Shown here: positions 1 through 7,524 of the stretch, piece after piece
How positions within the stretch are numbered: position 1 is the first letter of the stretch
Layout of the letters: every line of letters starts with the position of its first letter
Source: an uncultured Clostridia bacterium
GTDB lineage: Bacteria; Bacillota; Clostridia; TANB77; CAG-508
Direction: 5' to 3'
Assembly: GCA_934101145.1 (NCBI GenBank)
Contig: CAKOPZ010000017.1
Location: 1 to 32,674 of the forward strand
Length of the DNA stretch: 32,674 nucleotides
Notes under the pieces: generated by a model
Databases searched by the model: none
Seen by the model: only the letters and a program-made list of their open reading frames with translations
What the model was told of the DNA's origin: nothing
Position numbers and translations under genes: made by a program

Positions 1-13
1 AAATATATATTTT

Positions 14-63
14 AAACTGGAATTTTCATACATTTTTCAAACTGGAAAAAAAGTACATTTTTC
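14..63. repeat. Two tandem 25-bp imperfect direct repeats
   Basis: Positions 14-38 and 39-63 both begin AAACTGGAA and end TACATTTTTC, with 19 of 25 positions matching by my count. They lie just upstream of the promoter of the first gene, so they could be a regulator-binding site, but nothing in the sequence identifies a regulator. Confidence 0.45.
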
Positions 64-80
64 TATTGACATTTACACAA

Positions 81-109
81 TTGACTGAAATTTAAAAATT
101 TGATATAAT
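81..109 (+). promoter_or_regulatory. Sigma-A-type promoter of the AAA_14 ATPase gene
   Basis: TTGACT (81-86) and TATAAT (104-109) are separated by 17 bp, and the -10 is of the extended TGA-TATAAT form. A second TTGACA at 65-70 has no suitably spaced -10. The ATPase start codon lies 54 bp downstream of the -10. Confidence 0.75.
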
Positions 110-110
110 T

Positions 111-148
111 ATTACGAAAAAGTTCCGTAAACGGAAAAAATTCGTAAT
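111..148 (+). promoter_or_regulatory. Nested hairpin in the ATPase 5' leader
   Basis: ATTACGAA (111-118) is the reverse complement of TTCGTAAT (141-148). Inside it TTCCG (123-127) pairs with CGGAA (132-136) around a TAAA loop. The outer stem ends exactly where the Shine-Dalgarno GGAGG (149-153) begins, so the structure could act as an operator or as translational control. Confidence 0.5.
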
Positions 149-162
149 GGAGGTATTGCATT

Positions 163-1407
163 ATGGAAATAAAAAGAGATTTTTATTTAAATGAACTTAT
201 AGATAGAATGGATAACGGACTTATAAAAATAGTTACAGGAATGAGAAGATGTGGCAAGTCCTATCTATTAGATCCAATTTTTAAAGATTATCTTATTGGG
301 CAAGGAGTAGAAGCGGATCATATTATAAAGTTAAGCTTAGATGAAAGAGCTAATAAAAAATATTTGAATCCAGATGAGCTTGACCAGTATATAAGAAGCT
401 TAATAGTTGACAATAAAAAATATTATTTGTTATTAGATGAAATACAAGAGGTAAAAGAATTTGAATCAGTCTTAATAGGATTTATGCATATAAATAATGT
501 AGAGCTATATGTAACTGGAAGCAATTCAAAATTTTTATCATCTGATATAGTCACAGAATTTAGGGGAAGAGGAGACGAGATAAGATTATACCCATTGTCT
601 TTTGATGAGTTTTTCTCGGTTTACGAGGGAAGTGAAGAAAAAGCCTTAAATGAATATTATACTTATGGAGGTCTACCACTTACTTTACTTGCCAAAACTG
701 ATAATGCAAAAACAAACTATCTTAAAACACAAAAGGAAAATGTATATATTAATGACATTGTTGAAAGAAATAATGTACAAAATAAAGAAGAATTAGAAAT
801 GCTAGTTCAAATAATTGCATCTGATATTGGTTCATTAACAAATCCATTAAAATTGTCAAATGTATTTAAAGAAAGAAATAAAACTTCAACTATGACTGAT
901 AAAACAATATATAATTATTTGGGCTATTTACAGGATGCGTTTATTATAGAAAAAGCAAGACGTTTTGATGTAAGAGGCAAGAAATTTATAGAAACACCTC
1001 AAAAATACTATTTTACTGATATGGGAATTAGAAATTCATTTTTAGATTTTAGGCAAAGTGAAGAAATATCTCATACAATGGAGAATGTAATTTATTTAGA
1101 GCTAAGAAAACGAGGATATAATGTGGATGTTGGCTCAGTTGAAATAAGAGATGGAGACAGAAAAAAACAATTAGAGATTGATTTTGTTGCAACTAAAGGA
1201 AATAATAAAATATACATTCAATCAGCATTGGAAATGAAAACACCAGAAAAAGTTGTTCAAGAGCAAAAATCATTATTGAATGTAAATGACTTTTTTAAGA
1301 AGATTATAATTGTAGGAGATAACATAAAAAAATCACGTTATGAAAATGGAATAATAGTAATGAGTATATATGACTTTTTATTAGAACAAAATAGTTTGGA
1401 ATATTAG
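163..1407 (+). CDS. AAA_14 / DUF4143 family ATP-binding protein
   Basis: This is a 414-residue single-gene ATPase of the AAA_14-DUF4143 type, a family common in gut anaerobes whose cellular role is not established. The Walker A motif is GMRRCGKS (residues 26-33) and Walker B is YYLLLDE (residues 87-93). The C-terminal part contains the family's TDMGIRN segment and a region with LEIDFVA and IYIQSA that resembles a PD-(D/E)XK nuclease fold. Whether it is catalytic cannot be told, because the last motif reads IQSA rather than a clear ExK. The start is supported by GGAGG at 149-153, nine bases before the ATG, and by its own promoter. It stands alone and shows no link to the downstream pilin-like gene. 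Such ATPases often sit in accessory DNA, which fits this position. Confidence 0.85.
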   Translation: MEIKRDFYLNELIDRMDNGLIKIVTGMRRCGKSYLLDPIFKDYLIGQGVEADHIIKLSLDERANKKYLNPDELDQYIRSLIVDNKKYYLLLDEIQEVKEFESVLIGFMHINNVELYVTGSNSKFLSSDIVTEFRGRGDEIRLYPLSFDEFFSVYEGSEEKALNEYYTYGGLPLTLLAKTDNAKTNYLKTQKENVYINDIVERNNVQNKEELEMLVQIIASDIGSLTNPLKLSNVFKERNKTSTMTDKTIYNYLGYLQDAFIIEKARRFDVRGKKFIETPQKYYFTDMGIRNSFLDFRQSEEISHTMENVIYLELRKRGYNVDVGSVEIRDGDRKKQLEIDFVATKGNNKIYIQSALEMKTPEKVVQEQKSLLNVNDFFKKIIIVGDNIKKSRYENGIIVMSIYDFLLEQNSLEY

Positions 1408-1484
1408 TAAAGAGTATTGCAATTTATGAATAGTAAATGATAAAATGAGAAAGTAAAAAATAAACAAAGGAGCACACAAAAGAA

Positions 1485-1676
1485 ATGAAAGATGAAACCG
1501 TTGGGGCTGTAAGAGAGAGAGAGAGAGAGAGAGAGCCACAGTTTAGTAAAATAAATATAAAAGAAAATAGAGGCAAAAAAGCCTCTATTTGTGATAGAGA
1601 AAAAGACAGAAAACAAACAGATTGTATTAATCAAGAAGACTGGAAAGTTTTTGAGATTAATACAATTGCAGTATAG
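1485..1676 (+). CDS. Possible 63-residue ORF containing an (AG)12 tract (doubtful)
   Basis: The frame begins with ATG preceded by AAAGGAG about 12 bases upstream and encodes a charged peptide with an R-E dipeptide run (about residues 10-17) produced by the (AG)n microsatellite. I do not recognise it. Two hairpins, at 1565-1590 and 1604-1696, lie within or across the frame, so this may simply be non-coding DNA downstream of the ATPase gene. If it is coding, gain or loss of one AG unit would shift the frame. Confidence 0.2.
   Translation: MKDETVGAVREREREREPQFSKINIKENRGKKASICDREKDRKQTDCINQEDWKVFEINTIAV
1512..1535. repeat. (AG)12 dinucleotide microsatellite
   Basis: An uninterrupted run of twelve AG units. 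Dinucleotide tracts of this length are uncommon in bacterial genomes and are expected to slip during replication. It lies 105 bp downstream of the ATPase stop codon and inside a doubtful small ORF. Confidence 0.95.
1565..1590 (+). terminator. Terminator-like hairpin downstream of the ATPase gene
   Basis: AAATAGAGGC (1565-1574) and GCCTCTATTT (1581-1590) form a perfect 10-bp stem around an A6 loop. Only three T residues follow on the plus strand, while the A-rich flank gives U-rich sequence on the minus strand, so efficiency in either direction is uncertain. Confidence 0.5.
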
Positions 1677-1696
1677 TTTGTTTGCTGTCTTTTTTT
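1604..1696 (+). terminator. Long two-part stem-loop ending in a T run
   Basis: The strand from 1604 (AGACAG, then AAACAAAC) pairs with GTTTGTTT-GCTGTCT (1676-1690) with one mismatch. An inner perfect 12-bp stem pairs ATTGTATTAATC (1621-1632) with GATTAATACAAT (1654-1665). Seven T residues (1690-1696) follow. It looks like an intrinsic terminator with an unusually long, branched stem, or a small structured RNA. Confidence 0.5.
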
Positions 1697-2063
1697 GCAT
1701 GTCTGTGGAAGAAAAAATTTATATTATTAAATTTTGTGTATTACAGTGAAATTATTTTTTATGGTAAGGATGTTAATGATTAATATTTAATATAAAAGTT
1801 AGTGTGATGAAGAAAGTTTGTGTGCTTTAGGTGAAAGAGGTGATAAATATAAAACAAGATAAAATAAATTTGTAGTAATGTAATATAAATGAATAGAAAT
1901 AATTTTAAATGGCTAGAATATATGAAAAAAGTATTGTAGAAGAATGTGATATATAAGGCAAAATATAAAGCCATGTAGAAATAATTAGAAAAGCTAATAA
2001 AAAAGATATGATTAGTTAAATATTACACTTATATTACAGAAATATTACAAATTTGTAAAAGCA
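1697..2063. other. Intergenic stretch with no recognisable feature
   Basis: This is very AT-rich DNA between the long hairpin and the promoter of the first pilin-like gene. I see no ORF with a ribosome-binding site, no strong inverted repeat and no homology I can name. It may be decayed sequence. Confidence 0.5.
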
Positions 2064-2092
2064 TTGTACATACACAAAAAATAATGTATAAT
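2064..2092 (+). promoter_or_regulatory. Promoter of the first pilin-like DGR target gene
   Basis: TTGTAC (2064-2069) and TATAAT (2087-2092) are separated by 17 bp. The Shine-Dalgarno AAGGAG lies at 2108-2113, nine bases ahead of the ATG at 2123. The gene therefore appears to be expressed on its own. Confidence 0.7.
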
Positions 2093-2122
2093 AAATAAAA
2101 AAAGGAAAAGGAGATAAAATAA

Positions 2123-3232
2123 ATGGAACATAAGGAGAAGAAAAGACAAGAGAACAAAGGAATAACGCTAATAGCGTTAGTAGTAACTATTGTAGTATTA
2201 ATAATACTAGCAACAGTAAGTATAAATGCAGTGCTAGGACAAAATGGAATAATAAAAAAAGCAAAACAGGCAAAGGAGTCATATGAAAAAAGTGTAAAAG
2301 CAGAAGATACAGCAATGCAGAAATTACTAAATGAAATGGCACAGTATGATACTGATAATAGTGGTTCAGATGGAGGAATAACAGCAACAGTAGATGGAAA
2401 GACAGTGACAATAACAAAAGATAATGTGGCGACATATTTAGGAAGAGTAGTAACAAATTATGTACCAACAGGAACAACAGTAACAGTAGGGACAAATACA
2501 TATACAGTATCAAATAATTATAGATTGTATTATGTAGATTTTGAAGGAAAATATGGAGAAAAAAATGGAGTGTATTTGAAAGCAGATTGTACAAATAAAA
2601 ATTATGCATTAGGACAAGATACAACAGCATCAAAAGAAGACAATATCAAAATCGAAGCATTAAATCCATCACTATATAATCAGACAGGAGTAACAGCGCC
2701 AGCAGCAAGTCAAGAAAATATGAAAGCAGTAACATGGCTATTAAATACAAGTAATTGGAATAGTTTAAAGACAGGAGCAAGCATAGCAGATAAAGTAAAT
2801 TATGTAGTAGGAGCACCAAGTGTAGAAATGATGTTTGATAGTTATAATACAAAGTATGGGCTAAAGGATAAAGCAATGAATACAGATAAATTAACAGCAA
2901 GTACAGATAGAGTAAAATTATTCTATAAATATCCATACGATAGTAACAATTATGGATATGGAGTAGGACCATGTAATTACGGATCAACTGTAAAGGATTA
3001 CTATTACAATACGTCACAGTATTCAGTAAAAACAGATTCGAAAGTAGATAGTATGTATTATCCAGGGGATAATCAGTATTACTGGCTGGCGTCTCCTTCG
3101 GCTCTCAACGCTAACAGTGTGCTCTTTGTGAGCTCCAGCAACGGGGGCTGTGTGACCTACGCCTATAGCGGCGGCCTTGCGTTTTGCCCGCTAGTTTCTC
3201 TAAAGTCTACAGTCTCTCTACAACTACAGTAG
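2123..3232 (+). CDS. Type IV pilin-like protein with DGR-diversified C-type-lectin-like C-terminus (copy 1)
   Basis: The 369-residue product starts with a short basic leader ending K12-G13, then ITLIALVVTIVVLIILA, a class III/type IV prepilin signal and hydrophobic helix. The usual Glu at +5 is Ala, as in many clostridial pilin-like proteins. A coiled charged segment (about residues 35-80) leads into a Thr/Asn-rich body. The C-terminus has the YYWLASPS motif and a CPLVSL end seen in lectin-fold (FGE-like) targets of diversity-generating retroelements. From about residue 320 the codons change sharply from A-ending to C/T-ending and GC rises to about 62 % (68 of 110 bases, 3082-3191). The likely role is a surface or pilus-displayed binding protein whose ligand site is diversified. 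The function is inferred. The paralogue is at 20212-21420. No prepilin peptidase or reverse transcriptase lies in the window. Confidence 0.85.
   Translation: MEHKEKKRQENKGITLIALVVTIVVLIILATVSINAVLGQNGIIKKAKQAKESYEKSVKAEDTAMQKLLNEMAQYDTDNSGSDGGITATVDGKTVTITKDNVATYLGRVVTNYVPTGTTVTVGTNTYTVSNNYRLYYVDFEGKYGEKNGVYLKADCTNKNYALGQDTTASKEDNIKIEALNPSLYNQTGVTAPAASQENMKAVTWLLNTSNWNSLKTGASIADKVNYVVGAPSVEMMFDSYNTKYGLKDKAMNTDKLTASTDRVKLFYKYPYDSNNYGYGVGPCNYGSTVKDYYYNTSQYSVKTDSKVDSMYYPGDNQYYWLASPSALNANSVLFVSSSNGGCVTYAYSGGLAFCPLVSLKSTVSLQLQ
3082..3191 (+). other. Putative DGR variable region 1 (VR1)
   Basis: This GC-rich block encodes residues from WLASPS to FCPL. Most variable codons are NNY (for example GCT, CTC, AAC, AGC, GGC, TAC, GCC), as expected when AAY codons in a template repeat are mutated at adenines. 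It is followed by a conserved 3' segment (3192-3232) whose last 23 bases are identical to those of the second gene, a candidate initiation-of-mutagenic-homology (IMH) side. Confidence 0.75.
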
Positions 3233-3354
3233 AAAGGTTAGAGAACATGCAAAACATAAACAGGCAAATAAAGTAATTTTAATAGTAAAGCAGTTTTGAT
3301 AAAATGACAATATGCGAACTACACAAAAAAATATGCAAACACAACAAACAAGAA

Positions 3355-3389
3355 AATGAAGCAAATGTAATACCTTGCTTCATTTTTTT
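3355..3389 (+). terminator. Rho-independent terminator between copy 1 and era
   Basis: AATGAAGCAA (3355-3364) pairs perfectly with TTGCTTCATT (3375-3384) and runs into seven T residues. It ends transcription from the pilin-like gene 123 bp after its stop codon. Confidence 0.85.
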
Positions 3390-3393
3390 GCTA

Positions 3394-3422
3394 TTGAAAA
3401 CTCGGTGGTTTTGTGATATAAA
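3394..3422 (+). promoter_or_regulatory. Promoter of era
   Basis: TTGAAA (3394-3399) and TATAAA (3417-3422) are separated by 17 bp, directly downstream of the terminator. The Shine-Dalgarno TAGGAGG is at 3444-3450. Confidence 0.6.
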
Positions 3423-3454
3423 TATACTTAAAATATAGTTATGTAGGAGGAACA

Positions 3455-4351
3455 ATGTTCAAATCAGGATTTGTATCAATTATAGGAAGAACAAATGTAG
3501 GAAAATCAAGTATTATCAATGGTTTAGTAGGAGAAAAAGTTGCAGCAATTGCAAATAAACCACAAACAACAAGAACAGCTATAAGAGCAATTGTAAATAG
3601 ACCCAATTCACAAATTATCTTTATAGATACACCTGGAATTCATAAGCCAAAAAGCAAGCTGGGAGATGTTATGGTTGAGACAGCATTTGAAGTTGCAAAA
3701 GATGTAGATGTAGTAGTATTTGTTGTTGAAGCTACATCAGACGAGATTGGCAGGGGAGACAGACTAATATTAGAGAAAATAAAAGAAGCTAAGAAAAAAA
3801 CAATTTTGGTTATTAATAAAATAGATTTAGTAAAAAAAGAAGATATTGCAAAATTAATTCAAATGTATAAAAATGAATATGATTTTGCAGCAGTTATTCC
3901 TGTTTCAACAGTAAAAAATATAAATGTTGACGTAATACTTGATGAGATAGAAAGTAACTTAAAAGAGGGACCTGCATATTATGATATTGAGGAATATACA
4001 GATCAAACGACAAGACAACTTGCAGAAGAAATAATTAGAGAAAAAGCATTAAAACTTTTGCAAGATGAAGTTCCTCATGGCATTTTTGTTGAAGTTGAAA
4101 AAATGAAAATGAAGAAAACGCAGTCAAATGAGCCAATTTACCATATTGATGCAATAATATATTGCCTAAGAGATTCACACAAAGGTATAATTATAGGGAA
4201 AAATGGTGCAATGCTTAAGAAAATTGGAACATATGCAAGAGAAGATTTAGAAAAAATGCTTGGTGTAAAAATAAATTTAAAATTATGGGTAAAAGTAAAA
4301 GAAGATTGGCTAAATAATGATAGTTTTGTGAAGAAGTTTAAATTACAATAA
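3455..4351 (+). CDS. era: GTPase Era
   Basis: A 298-residue essential GTPase that binds 16S rRNA and assists 30S subunit maturation. The G1 motif is GRTNVGKSS near the N-terminus, the switch II region holds DTPGIHKPKS, and G4 is NKID. The C-terminal KH RNA-binding domain is recognisable by IIGKNGAMLKKIG with LWVKVKEDW near the end. Length is normal for the family. The start follows TAGGAGG by four bases. It is the first gene of the conserved era-yqzL-recO cluster. Confidence 0.98.
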   Translation: MFKSGFVSIIGRTNVGKSSIINGLVGEKVAAIANKPQTTRTAIRAIVNRPNSQIIFIDTPGIHKPKSKLGDVMVETAFEVAKDVDVVVFVVEATSDEIGRGDRLILEKIKEAKKKTILVINKIDLVKKEDIAKLIQMYKNEYDFAAVIPVSTVKNINVDVILDEIESNLKEGPAYYDIEEYTDQTTRQLAEEIIREKALKLLQDEVPHGIFVEVEKMKMKKTQSNEPIYHIDAIIYCLRDSHKGIIIGKNGAMLKKIGTYAREDLEKMLGVKINLKLWVKVKEDWLNNDSFVKKFKLQ

Positions 4352-4445
4352 AATGGAAAATTTATTTCTTTTGATTTAAGAATAAATTTATAAAAAATGC
4401 AAAAGATAATGAAAGCAATAGTGCTTTTAGTAAGGAGATGATTGC

Positions 4446-4616
4446 ATGATAAAACAAATGGCATGGAATACATTTAAAAAAACTGGAGATATAAATACTT
4501 TTTTAGAGTATATGGAAGTACAAAATATTGAAAAGGATATAAACAAGGCGGAGCAATATGGGAATATTCAAGACAAAGGGGATAGTAATTGCAGAGCACA
4601 GTATGAGCGATTATGA
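4446..4616 (+). CDS. yqzL: YqzL family small protein
   Basis: A 56-residue ORF preceded by AAGGAG (4432-4437). Its N-terminus, MIKQMAWNTFKKTGDINTFL, matches the YqzL family pattern (W-x-x-F-x-x-T-G-x-x-x-x-Y/F-L), and the gene lies between era and recO, where Bacillus yqzL is found. Function is unknown in the family. The last 59 bp overlap the start of recO in another frame, making it slightly longer than typical members (about 47 residues). The overlap suggests translational coupling. Confidence 0.8.
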   Translation: MIKQMAWNTFKKTGDINTFLEYMEVQNIEKDINKAEQYGNIQDKGDSNCRAQYERL

Positions 4617-5292
4617 TAAAATGGTAACAATTTTAACTCCAAATGGAAAAATTGGGTGTGCTGCTAAGGGCGCAAGAAGACCTAAAAGTAGCCTTATGGC
4701 AGGCACCCAGCTTTTATGTTTTGGAGATTACTTAATATATCAAGGTGCAAGTTCATATAGTATAAATTCATGTGACTTGATAGAGGTGTTTTACAATTTA
4801 AGGATTGATTTGGACAAGCTAACATATGCATCACATATTCTAAAGATAATAAATGATGTAACAGATGAAAATCAAAATACATATAAAATATTGCAACTTG
4901 TATTAAATACAATATATGTAATATCTGAGTCAGATAAGAATTTGGATTTGACGGTGTCAATTTTTAAGATGAGACTTATGTGTTTGCTTGGTCTTACACC
5001 TGTTATAAATAAATGTGCAAATTGTGGAAGAGAAGATGGTTTAACTCATTTTAGTTTAAGAGATAATGGATTTAAGTGTGAAAATTGTTCTAGGCAAGAT
5101 AAAGGAGCAATACAAATAAGTGATGCAACTGTAAATGCAATAAAATATACTGTGATGGCTCCACCTAAAAAACTATTTTCATTTAACTTATCTGAAGAAA
5201 GTTTAAAAGAGTTTGAGCTTGTAACTAAGTTATATCTAAATGAAAAATTAGATAAAGAATATAAGATAGATAACAGTTTTAAGCATTTTTGA
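4558..5292 (+). CDS. recO: DNA repair protein RecO
   Basis: A 244-residue RecO of the RecFOR pathway, which loads RecA on SSB-coated single-stranded DNA. The N-terminal OB-fold begins with the family pattern KTKGIVIAEHSMSDYDKMVTI. The C-terminal zinc site is CANC (C153, C156) paired with CENC about 17 residues later. Length is normal. The GGCGGAG sequence just upstream of the ATG lies inside yqzL. The stop codon overlaps the -35 of the pth promoter. Confidence 0.96.
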   Translation: MGIFKTKGIVIAEHSMSDYDKMVTILTPNGKIGCAAKGARRPKSSLMAGTQLLCFGDYLIYQGASSYSINSCDLIEVFYNLRIDLDKLTYASHILKIINDVTDENQNTYKILQLVLNTIYVISESDKNLDLTVSIFKMRLMCLLGLTPVINKCANCGREDGLTHFSLRDNGFKCENCSRQDKGAIQISDATVNAIKYTVMAPPKKLFSFNLSEESLKEFELVTKLYLNEKLDKEYKIDNSFKHF

Positions 5293-5318
5293 CAGTTTAT
5301 GTGAAGTTATGGTATAAT
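5289..5318 (+). promoter_or_regulatory. Promoter of pth
   Basis: A perfect TTGACA (5289-5294), overlapping the recO stop codon, and a perfect TATAAT (5313-5318) are separated by 18 bp. It gives pth and the downstream RNase gene their own strong promoter. Confidence 0.85.
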
Positions 5319-5351
5319 CAAGCAGTTAATAAGTAAAAGAGGAGAAAGCAT

Positions 5352-5909
5352 ATGTATTTAATTGTAGGACTTGGAAATCCTGAACCAGAATATAGCAAAA
5401 CAAGGCATAATATGGGATTTGATGTTATAAATAAATTAGCTAAAAAATATGATATAACACTAAATAAAAATAATTTTAATGCAATTTATCAAACTGCTAT
5501 AATTGAAGGAGAAAAGGTCATTTTAGTTAAGCCACAAACATATATGAATTCTAGTGGAGAATCTGTAAAACAATTTGTGGATTTTTATAAAATACCTGTT
5601 CAAAATGTAATTGTTATATATGATGATATGGATACAGAAATAGAAAAAATTCGTATAAGACCAAAAGGAGGACCTGGATCTCATAATGGTATGAAATCTT
5701 TGGTATATGAATTACAGTCTGAAAATTTTCCAAGAATAAGAGTTGGAATTGGGAAACCTCAAAACGAATTTGATAGAATAAATTATGTTATAGGTAAAAT
5801 AAAAGATGAAGAGTATGAAAGATTACAAATAGGAGAAGACAAGGCAACAGAAGCAATAAGTTGTTTAATAAAACAAGGAATTGACAATACAATGAATAAA
5901 TATAATTAG
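5352..5909 (+). CDS. pth: Peptidyl-tRNA hydrolase
   Basis: The 185-residue enzyme cleaves peptidyl-tRNA released from stalled ribosomes. The signature GLGNPEPEYSKTRHNMGFD contains the catalytic His. Other family blocks are PQTYMNSSGE, IYDDMD and GGPGSHNGMKS. Length is normal. GAGGAG lies seven bases before the ATG. Only 25 bp separate it from the RNase gene downstream, so they probably form an operon. Confidence 0.97.
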   Translation: MYLIVGLGNPEPEYSKTRHNMGFDVINKLAKKYDITLNKNNFNAIYQTAIIEGEKVILVKPQTYMNSSGESVKQFVDFYKIPVQNVIVIYDDMDTEIEKIRIRPKGGPGSHNGMKSLVYELQSENFPRIRVGIGKPQNEFDRINYVIGKIKDEEYERLQIGEDKATEAISCLIKQGIDNTMNKYN

Positions 5910-5934
5910 AGGAAGGTACAAAGAGAGTAAAAAA

Positions 5935-7137
5935 ATGCAGGAAATTATAGTTCATGTGGGACAAAATAAGGAAAAGCTAGTCGCACTTGTGGAAAATGGA
6001 AAATTGATTGAAAAATATGAAGAAACAGAAGACAGAAAGAGATTAGAGGGCAATATATATCTAGGAAAAGTAGAAAATGTGCTTTTGGGAATGCAGGCAG
6101 CATTTGTAGATATAGGTGAAGAAAAAAATACATTTATACATATTCGTGATGTTATACCAAGGGCAAGCAATGAAACTGGTAATAAAAATGAAGAACTTAG
6201 CAAGCATGATATAAAAAATTATATTAGAGTTGGTATGCCAATTTTAGTACAAGTGAAAAGAGATAGTACGAATAGAAAAGGTGCAAGGGTATCAACTCAT
6301 ATAAGCTTATCAGGAAGATTTGCAGTAGTTATGCCAGATGCACAGTTTATAACAGTATCTCAAAAAATTGAAGATAAAGCAGAAATAAACAGATTAAAAG
6401 GAATAGCCCAAAAATGTATTCCACAAGGGTTTGGAGCAATAATAAGAACTGCTGCAAATGGAAAAGAAGAAGAGCAAATAATACAGGATATAGAGCAAAT
6501 AGTAGCCAAAATAAAAGCAATCCAAAACAAATTTAGAAATGACAGCCAAAGTAATAATATTAAACCTGAGCTTTTATATAAAAATGATGGTTTAGTAAGT
6601 AAAATACTATTAGATGTTATAGATAATAATATTGATAGGATTTGGGTTGATGATAAAGAGGAATATGATAAAATAGTTAATTTTGTTAGTGAAACAAATA
6701 ATTCAAAAAAGATTACAGTAGAATTAAGAGAAAATGATTTAATAACAATGTATGACCTAGATGATCAAATTGAAGACTCTAAGAATAGGAAGATATGGCT
6801 TAGATGTGGAGGTTTTATAACAATAGATAAAACCGAAGCCCTTACTGCCATTGATGTTAATTCTGGAAAATATATAGGAAGCAAAGATTTAGAACAAACT
6901 ATATTTAAAGTAAACAAAGAGGCATCGATTGAAATTGCAAAGCAATTAAGACTTAGAGATATTGGCGGAATTGTTATAATAGATTATATAGATATGGAAA
7001 AACAAGAAAGCAAGGATATGATAGAAAATATACTAAAAGAAAGCCTTAAGAAAGACAGATCGAAAACACAGGTTATAGGATTTACTCCATTAAATTTATT
7101 GGAAATGACAAGAAAGCATATGTGCAGTAATGATTAA
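5935..7137 (+). CDS. rng: RNase E/G family endoribonuclease, short form
   Basis: A 400-residue RNase E/G-type single-strand-specific endonuclease acting in RNA decay and rRNA processing. It has the S1 domain (YLGKVENVLLGMQAAFVDIGEEKNTFIH, split by the usual loops) and the catalytic region with LTAIDVNSG and GGIVIIDYIDM, which carry the two metal-binding aspartates. The protein stops just after the conserved FTPLNLLEMTRK block. The Zn-link CPxC motif and the remaining ~90 residues of E. coli RNase G are absent, and I see no continuation in the following bases. The catalytic core is intact, but dimer formation through Zn-link would be lost. Confidence 0.9.
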   Translation: MQEIIVHVGQNKEKLVALVENGKLIEKYEETEDRKRLEGNIYLGKVENVLLGMQAAFVDIGEEKNTFIHIRDVIPRASNETGNKNEELSKHDIKNYIRVGMPILVQVKRDSTNRKGARVSTHISLSGRFAVVMPDAQFITVSQKIEDKAEINRLKGIAQKCIPQGFGAIIRTAANGKEEEQIIQDIEQIVAKIKAIQNKFRNDSQSNNIKPELLYKNDGLVSKILLDVIDNNIDRIWVDDKEEYDKIVNFVSETNNSKKITVELRENDLITMYDLDDQIEDSKNRKIWLRCGGFITIDKTEALTAIDVNSGKYIGSKDLEQTIFKVNKEASIEIAKQLRLRDIGGIVIIDYIDMEKQESKDMIENILKESLKKDRSKTQVIGFTPLNLLEMTRKHMCSND

Positions 7138-7230
7138 ATTAAAAGAAATATACATTTCTTTATTTAATATAAAATAAAAGGGCAAGTTAAAAGTTTTAAC
7201 TTAAACGAAGGAAAGGGGATGGAGTAAGAT

Positions 7231-7506
7231 ATGGAGAATAATGAAAACAATATACCAAGTACATACAAACCACTTTCACCTTGGGCATACTTTGGATATA
7301 ACATATTATTTGCAATACCATTTGTAGGATTTATTTGTGCAATTATATTTGCATTTGATAACTCAAACATAAATCGTAGAAATTATGCACGTTCATTCTT
7401 CTGTGGATTAGCACTTTTAGTAATATTTGTTATAACAATTGTAGTACTTTCTGGAATACTTGGAGTACAATATTATGCATTGAATACTATAGGAACAATG
7501 ATGTAA
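7231..7506 (+). CDS. Small two-helix membrane protein of unknown function
   Basis: The 91-residue protein has two hydrophobic segments (about residues 19-45 and 55-85) separated by the polar loop DNSNINRRNYARSFFCG. The pattern SPWAYFGYNILFAIPFVGF is one I associate with uncharacterised clostridial small membrane proteins. I cannot name a function. The start has a purine-rich GGAAAGGGGATGG element upstream. It is followed at once by a shared bidirectional terminator with the convergent acyl-CoA synthetase gene. Confidence 0.7.
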   Translation: MENNENNIPSTYKPLSPWAYFGYNILFAIPFVGFICAIIFAFDNSNINRRNYARSFFCGLALLVIFVITIVVLSGILGVQYYALNTIGTMM

Positions 7507-7524
7507 TATATGTTAAAATAAAAA

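Noticed and set aside
1780..1974. Minus-strand 64-residue frame rich in Phe, Tyr and Leu
   Set aside because: A by-product of AT-rich DNA, with no Shine-Dalgarno and no recognisable domain.
2187..3017. Long minus-strand Leu-rich frames antisense to pilin-like copy 1 (also at 20306-21082 for copy 2)
   Set aside because: They mirror the low-complexity ACA/AGT codons of the sense gene and lack start signals.
163..3232. Toxin-antitoxin or defence system formed by the ATPase and the following ORFs
   Set aside because: The ATPase is a lone gene with its own promoter, and nothing downstream resembles a partner.
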